NCBI GenBank assembly: GCA_002782345.1
Contig: PFHO01000012.1
Location: 1-7,015, forward strand
Length of the DNA stretch: 7,015 nt
From: Candidatus Moranbacteria bacterium CG_4_8_14_3_um_filter_34_16
GTDB lineage: Bacteria > Patescibacteriota > Minisyncoccia > Moranbacterales > UBA2206
Direction: 5' to 3'
The notes beneath the pieces are model-generated. The model had not been told where the DNA came from. It saw nothing but the letters and a program-made list of their open reading frames with translations, and did not search any database. This document shows, one piece after another, positions 4,755 to 7,015 of this stretch. The translations under genes and the position numbers were made by a program. Numbering within the stretch: the stretch's first letter is position 1; each line of letters begins with the position of its first letter.

Positions 4755-6684
4755 TTGAACCTCCAAGTTCCTGCCTTCCCTTAGCCCTTAACTCCTCGTT
4801 AACTGATTCAATAAATTTTATACCCAATGCCCTAAACTCTGATGGTGATGTGGCCACAATTCCTGACATATCAATTCTCTCAATAACTATTCCCCCAGTC
4901 TTTCCGTTCGGTACAACCTTTGAACCTCTTGGCAAATAAACTTCTTCCGGCCCCCTTTCTCCCACAATGGCCATACCACCGGGGAAAAAATCAGTACCTT
5001 GCGCGAGCTTCGGCATCTTTGGCATATTCCAACCCTTGCCTCCCAACCCGGGAGCCCAATCTGGAACCGTAAATCCTATTGATCCAACAGTATTATTCCA
5101 AGCATCCGCAATCGCATTAAAAGCCCTTTTAAAAGGCGATAGTATGATTTCCGTAATCTTCCTCACTCCTTGCTTGATTCCATCCCACAGACCGCTGAAA
5201 AAGCCTGTAACGCCTTTCCAAACGTTCTTTATAGTATTCCAAGCAGAACTGAACGCTCCTACCAACTTATCCACAGCCCATTTGATGCCTCCCCATATTC
5301 CTTGAGCAATGCCTGAAAAGAATCTTATTATCGGTGACATAATCACAACAATACCATTCCACATCCATTTAAATATAACAATCACTCCATTTAAAAGCCA
5401 CATAAACACATTGTAAACAGTCTCTAATATTACAAAGAATAAAATTATAATGGGTCCAAAGAATGTCCAAATTATATTGCCGATAGTTGAAAGTATAGAC
5501 GATATAATATTGATGATCCCTTGAACAACACCTTTGACTACGGCCAATATCATATTCCAAGCAGTAACAAAGAATTGAACAATGACTGATATTCCTTCTT
5601 GTAAAACTTGCCAGAATGCTATAAACCAACCTTTGACCATATCCCAATTTTTATAAACCTCATATGCTAAAAAGGCGAGAGCGGCAATTACCAATAAAGC
5701 GGCACCAACGTAAATTCCAACAGTCGTTCCAAAGAATGCAATTATTTTAATCAATAATCCAACGGCTGATGTTATCTTGCCAATGATATATAATGCCGGT
5801 CCCAAAACTGCAACCATCCCCGCAATCTTCAATATCATATCCTGTTGCTTCGGTGTTAACTTACTAAATGCTTTTCCCCAATCATTCAATTTTTTTAAAA
5901 TCTTATTAACATATGGCAATAACCTATTACCCAATTTCGCCGACAACTCCTTTGTTCTTTCCTGAATAACCCTCAATTGATTTGCTGTTGAATCCGATGT
6001 CTTTGCAAAGTCACCCTGCGCATTTTTTGTTTTTTCTAAAACATATTTATATCTCCATTGGACTTTTTCCGCTTGGCTCATCTCGTTCCAACTTTTCGTA
6101 ACTCCCTTATTCATTAAAAATTGTTTTATATTTTGCTCGGTCATTATAATACCGAGTTGTTTTAATGATTCTGTTTCCCCTGTGAAAATTCCAGTCAACG
6201 CAGTTTTAGCAACATCAAACTTGATATTTTTAAACGAAGCAAGATCACCTGCCAACCCTGTTAATGCCATAGACATATCCGCGGCCTGTCCTGTGTTTAA
6301 TCCCATTGAGGTGGCCATATCACCAAAGTTAGCCGCAACATCTAATGCTGTGGCTTTTGCCATGCCAAACGTTGTAAGTGTGGTATTCCCCCAATCTTTT
6401 ACACGATCCGACTGATCCTTGAAAGCTACATCAACTTTATTTATTATCTCAACAAGATCTGATGCGCCCTTGACCATAAATCCCATTCCCGCAACAAGAG
6501 GCAACGTTAAACCGATCGTCATTTTCTTGCCGATATTATAAAACCCTTGCCCTATTTTTTGTAAATCATTACCAAGACTATTCGCAAAACTCTTTGCTTT
6601 TGCTGATGCTTTATCTATCCCTGCCTGAAATTTAGAATCATCTAAATCAAGATCATAATATATTCGTCCGACTTCTGTGGCCAT
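4747..6684 (-). CDS. Phage tail tape-measure protein
   Basis: A 645-aa protein that sets tail length and lies in the tail lumen before DNA ejection. Residues 1-75 hold the start YYDLDLDDSKFQAGIDKA and a polar coiled stretch. Residues 76-260 match the TP901-type tape-measure core: ASDLVEIINKVDVAFKD, GMAKATALDVAANFGDMA, SFKNIKFDVAKTALTGIFTGE, ESLKQLGI, then ANQLRVIQERTKELSAKLG. Residues 285-345 contain two or three strongly hydrophobic helices, and 346-530 are Trp-rich with repeated W spacing (W347, 353, 358, 376, 406, 429, 440, 442, 464, 469, 482, 489, 500, 529) and further hydrophobic runs, consistent with membrane insertion during ejection. The C-terminal block FFPGGMAIVGERGPEEVYLPRGSKVVPN (567-593 region) is a familiar tape-measure ending. 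ATG directly follows the upstream stop, with AAGGAG six bases before it. At about 0.15 nm per residue, a general rule for this family, the tail would be near 95-100 nm. Confidence 0.95.
   Translation of the reverse strand: MATEVGRIYYDLDLDDSKFQAGIDKASAKAKSFANSLGNDLQKIGQGFYNIGKKMTIGLTLPLVAGMGFMVKGASDLVEIINKVDVAFKDQSDRVKDWGNTTLTTFGMAKATALDVAANFGDMATSMGLNTGQAADMSMALTGLAGDLASFKNIKFDVAKTALTGIFTGETESLKQLGIIMTEQNIKQFLMNKGVTKSWNEMSQAEKVQWRYKYVLEKTKNAQGDFAKTSDSTANQLRVIQERTKELSAKLGNRLLPYVNKILKKLNDWGKAFSKLTPKQQDMILKIAGMVAVLGPALYIIGKITSAVGLLIKIIAFFGTTVGIYVGAALLVIAALAFLAYEVYKNWDMVKGWFIAFWQVLQEGISVIVQFFVTAWNMILAVVKGVVQGIINIISSILSTIGNIIWTFFGPIIILFFVILETVYNVFMWLLNGVIVIFKWMWNGIVVIMSPIIRFFSGIAQGIWGGIKWAVDKLVGAFSSAWNTIKNVWKGVTGFFSGLWDGIKQGVRKITEIILSPFKRAFNAIADAWNNTVGSIGFTVPDWAPGLGGKGWNMPKMPKLAQGTDFFPGGMAIVGERGPEEVYLPRGSKVVPNGKTGGIVIERIDMSGIVATSPSEFRALGIKFIESVNEELRAKGRQELGGSNA
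4760..4764 (-). promoter_or_regulatory. Ribosome binding site GGAGG deciding the start at 4754
   Basis: The minus strand reads TTGGAGGTTCAAATG. The GGAGG core is five bases from the ATG and lies in the last codons of the tape-measure gene (Gly-Gly-Ser). It overlaps the competing TTG codon, which argues against that TTG as a start. Confidence 0.75.
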
Positions 6685-6984
6685 TTACTTCTCCTTTTTT
6701 GTGCCTAACGATTTCTTTAAGGCAGTCAAACCGTCATAGTTATCATTGTTTCTGCCTATGTCTATTATATCACGCTTGGCACGGCTCAAATTTGACATAT
6801 ATGTTCTTGCATCTTCTTTTTTCATATAAGGATAGGCGCTGGCCATTGATATCGCTTCCTGCTCTTCCGCTTTGATTTTATACATATCATCCAGTAAATA
6901 AAAAAACCTGATCGCATATTCATCGAGAACATCCGTCATTGTATAACCCTGATAGAACCTTAAAAACAATGCGATCTGCCGCAT
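6685..6984 (-). CDS. Tail assembly chaperone, T-like C-terminal part (probably made by -1 frameshift)
   Basis: A 99-aa frame counted from its first ATG at 6984, ending immediately before the tape-measure start. It is rich in charged and aromatic residues (FLRFYQGYTMTDVLDEYAIRF, then KIKAEEQEAISMA and a Lys-rich end), probably helical. I do not recognise it by sequence. Location directly before the tape measure is where lambda-like phages encode the T part of the G-T tail assembly chaperone. The frame has no stop upstream and stays open to the window edge (RRLKKSTSRL before the ATG), while the other frame ends with TAA overlapping this ATG. No Shine-Dalgarno precedes the ATG at 6984; a weak AGGG precedes the internal ATG at 6939 by seven bases, so separate initiation there is possible. 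The product is therefore best read as the C-terminal part of a fusion made by slippage at 7005-6999. Alternatively it is simply the end of an ordinary longer gene. Confidence 0.65.
   Translation of the reverse strand: MRQIALFLRFYQGYTMTDVLDEYAIRFFYLLDDMYKIKAEEQEAISMASAYPYMKKEDARTYMSNLSRAKRDIIDIGRNNDNYDGLTALKKSLGTKKEK
6691..6696 (-). promoter_or_regulatory. Ribosome binding site for the tape-measure gene
   Basis: The minus strand reads AAAAAAGGAGAAGTAAATG. AAGGAG lies six bases before the ATG at 6684 and within the last codons (Lys-Glu-Lys) of the preceding gene, so the tape measure can be initiated independently as well as by coupling to the adjacent TAA. Confidence 0.8.
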
Positions 6985-7005
6985 TAAGCGGCTGGTACTT
7001 TTTTT
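6978..7005 (-). promoter_or_regulatory. Programmed -1 ribosomal frameshift signal (slippery A7 + hairpin)
   Basis: On the minus strand an A7 run (7005-6999) is read in the terminating frame as TCA-AAA-AAA-GTA, which is the phase X_XXY_YYZ needed for simultaneous slippage. Six bases later comes a perfect 5-bp GC-rich inverted repeat, GCCGC (6992-6988), loop TTAAT, GCGGC (6982-6978). A -1 slip leads into AGT-ACC-AGC-CGC-TTA-ATG, which is in frame with the 99-aa downstream ORF. Heptamer, spacer length, hairpin, upstream stop inside the hairpin loop and position before the tape measure all agree with the G/GT frameshift of tailed phages. Confidence 0.72.
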
Positions 7006-7015
7006 GAGGCGTCTA
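6984..7015 (-). CDS. C-terminal end of a putative gpG-like tail assembly chaperone (partial)
   Basis: Nine codons are visible in this frame (Asp-Ala-Ser-Lys-Lys-Val-Pro-Ala-Ala) followed by TAA at 6986-6984. The TAA shares its last A with the ATG of the downstream frame. The frame is entered from beyond the right edge, so the protein body is not in view. Its identity as a gpG-type chaperone is inferred from three facts: it ends just before the ORF preceding the tape measure, it carries an A_AAA_AAA heptamer in the right phase, and a hairpin follows. The alternative is that this frame is not coding and only the other frame is real; the bases upstream of the window would settle it. Confidence 0.5.
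   Translation of the reverse strand, partial: DASKKVPAA

Noticed and set aside
5369..5647. Minus-strand open frame of 92 codons inside the tape-measure gene
   Set aside because: It lies in an alternative frame of the Trp-rich hydrophobic part of the tape measure, has an erratic Cys/Tyr/Arg-rich composition, and has no recognisable domain.
6694..6700. A_AAA_AAG heptamer, in phase, at the end of the gene before the tape measure
   Set aside because: The -1 frame closes about 14 codons later and is not the tape-measure frame, which is already the same frame as the upstream gene. The sequence is explained as Lys-Lys codons plus the tape-measure ribosome binding site.
1..7015. Possible CRISPR array, tRNA, insertion sequence, attachment site or terminator
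   Set aside because: No spaced direct repeats, cloverleaf, transposase frame, terminal inverted repeats or GC stem followed by a U-run were found. Gaps between genes are too short (at most about 20 bases) to hold them.

Overview
This 7 kb window is a stretch of the tail-morphogenesis operon of a long-tailed (siphovirus-like) bacteriophage or prophage. Every supported gene lies on the minus strand, so the operon reads from the right edge to the left edge. The DNA is AT-rich. Strong AGGAG-type ribosome binding sites precede several of the genes, and TAA, TAG and TGA all act as stops, so the ordinary bacterial code applies. The tape-measure and hub proteins resemble those of phages of Gram-positive and uncultured low-GC bacteria. 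I see no integrase, tRNA, attachment site or host gene, so neither the host nor the prophage/free-phage status can be fixed from this window.

Layout in transcription order: (1) the last codons of a reading frame that look like the end of a gpG-like tail assembly chaperone, with an A7 slippery heptamer and a GC-rich hairpin (7015-6978); (2) a downstream -1-frame ORF that would be the T part of a G-T fusion (6984-6685); (3) the tape-measure protein (6684-4747); (4) a small tail protein (4754-4392); (5) a tail hub / Tal-like protein (4384-2828); (6) three similar-sized, probably beta-rich proteins, at least two of them apparently related (2822-2283, 2286-1777, 1780-1280); (7) two consecutive cysteine-motif proteins (1322-1065 and 1045-620); (8) a C1q/TNF-like fibre-tip protein (620-39); (9) the first nine codons of a further gene that runs off the left edge.

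The genes are packed with 1-43 nt overlaps or gaps of at most about 20 nt, which indicates one polycistronic transcript with translational coupling. No convincing internal promoter or terminator was found. Working model: the G/GT chaperones coat the tape measure while tail tube subunits assemble; the tape measure sets tail length; the 120-aa protein and the hub cap its distal end; the three beta-rich proteins and the C1q-like protein probably form the tail-tip or receptor-binding part. The role of the two putative zinc proteins is unknown.

The most notable points are the well-formed programmed -1 frameshift signal at the right edge, the tandem family of beta-rich proteins, the pair of cysteine-motif genes embedded in a tail operon, and an IG-STIGG-D-I motif found at both ends of the hub protein.
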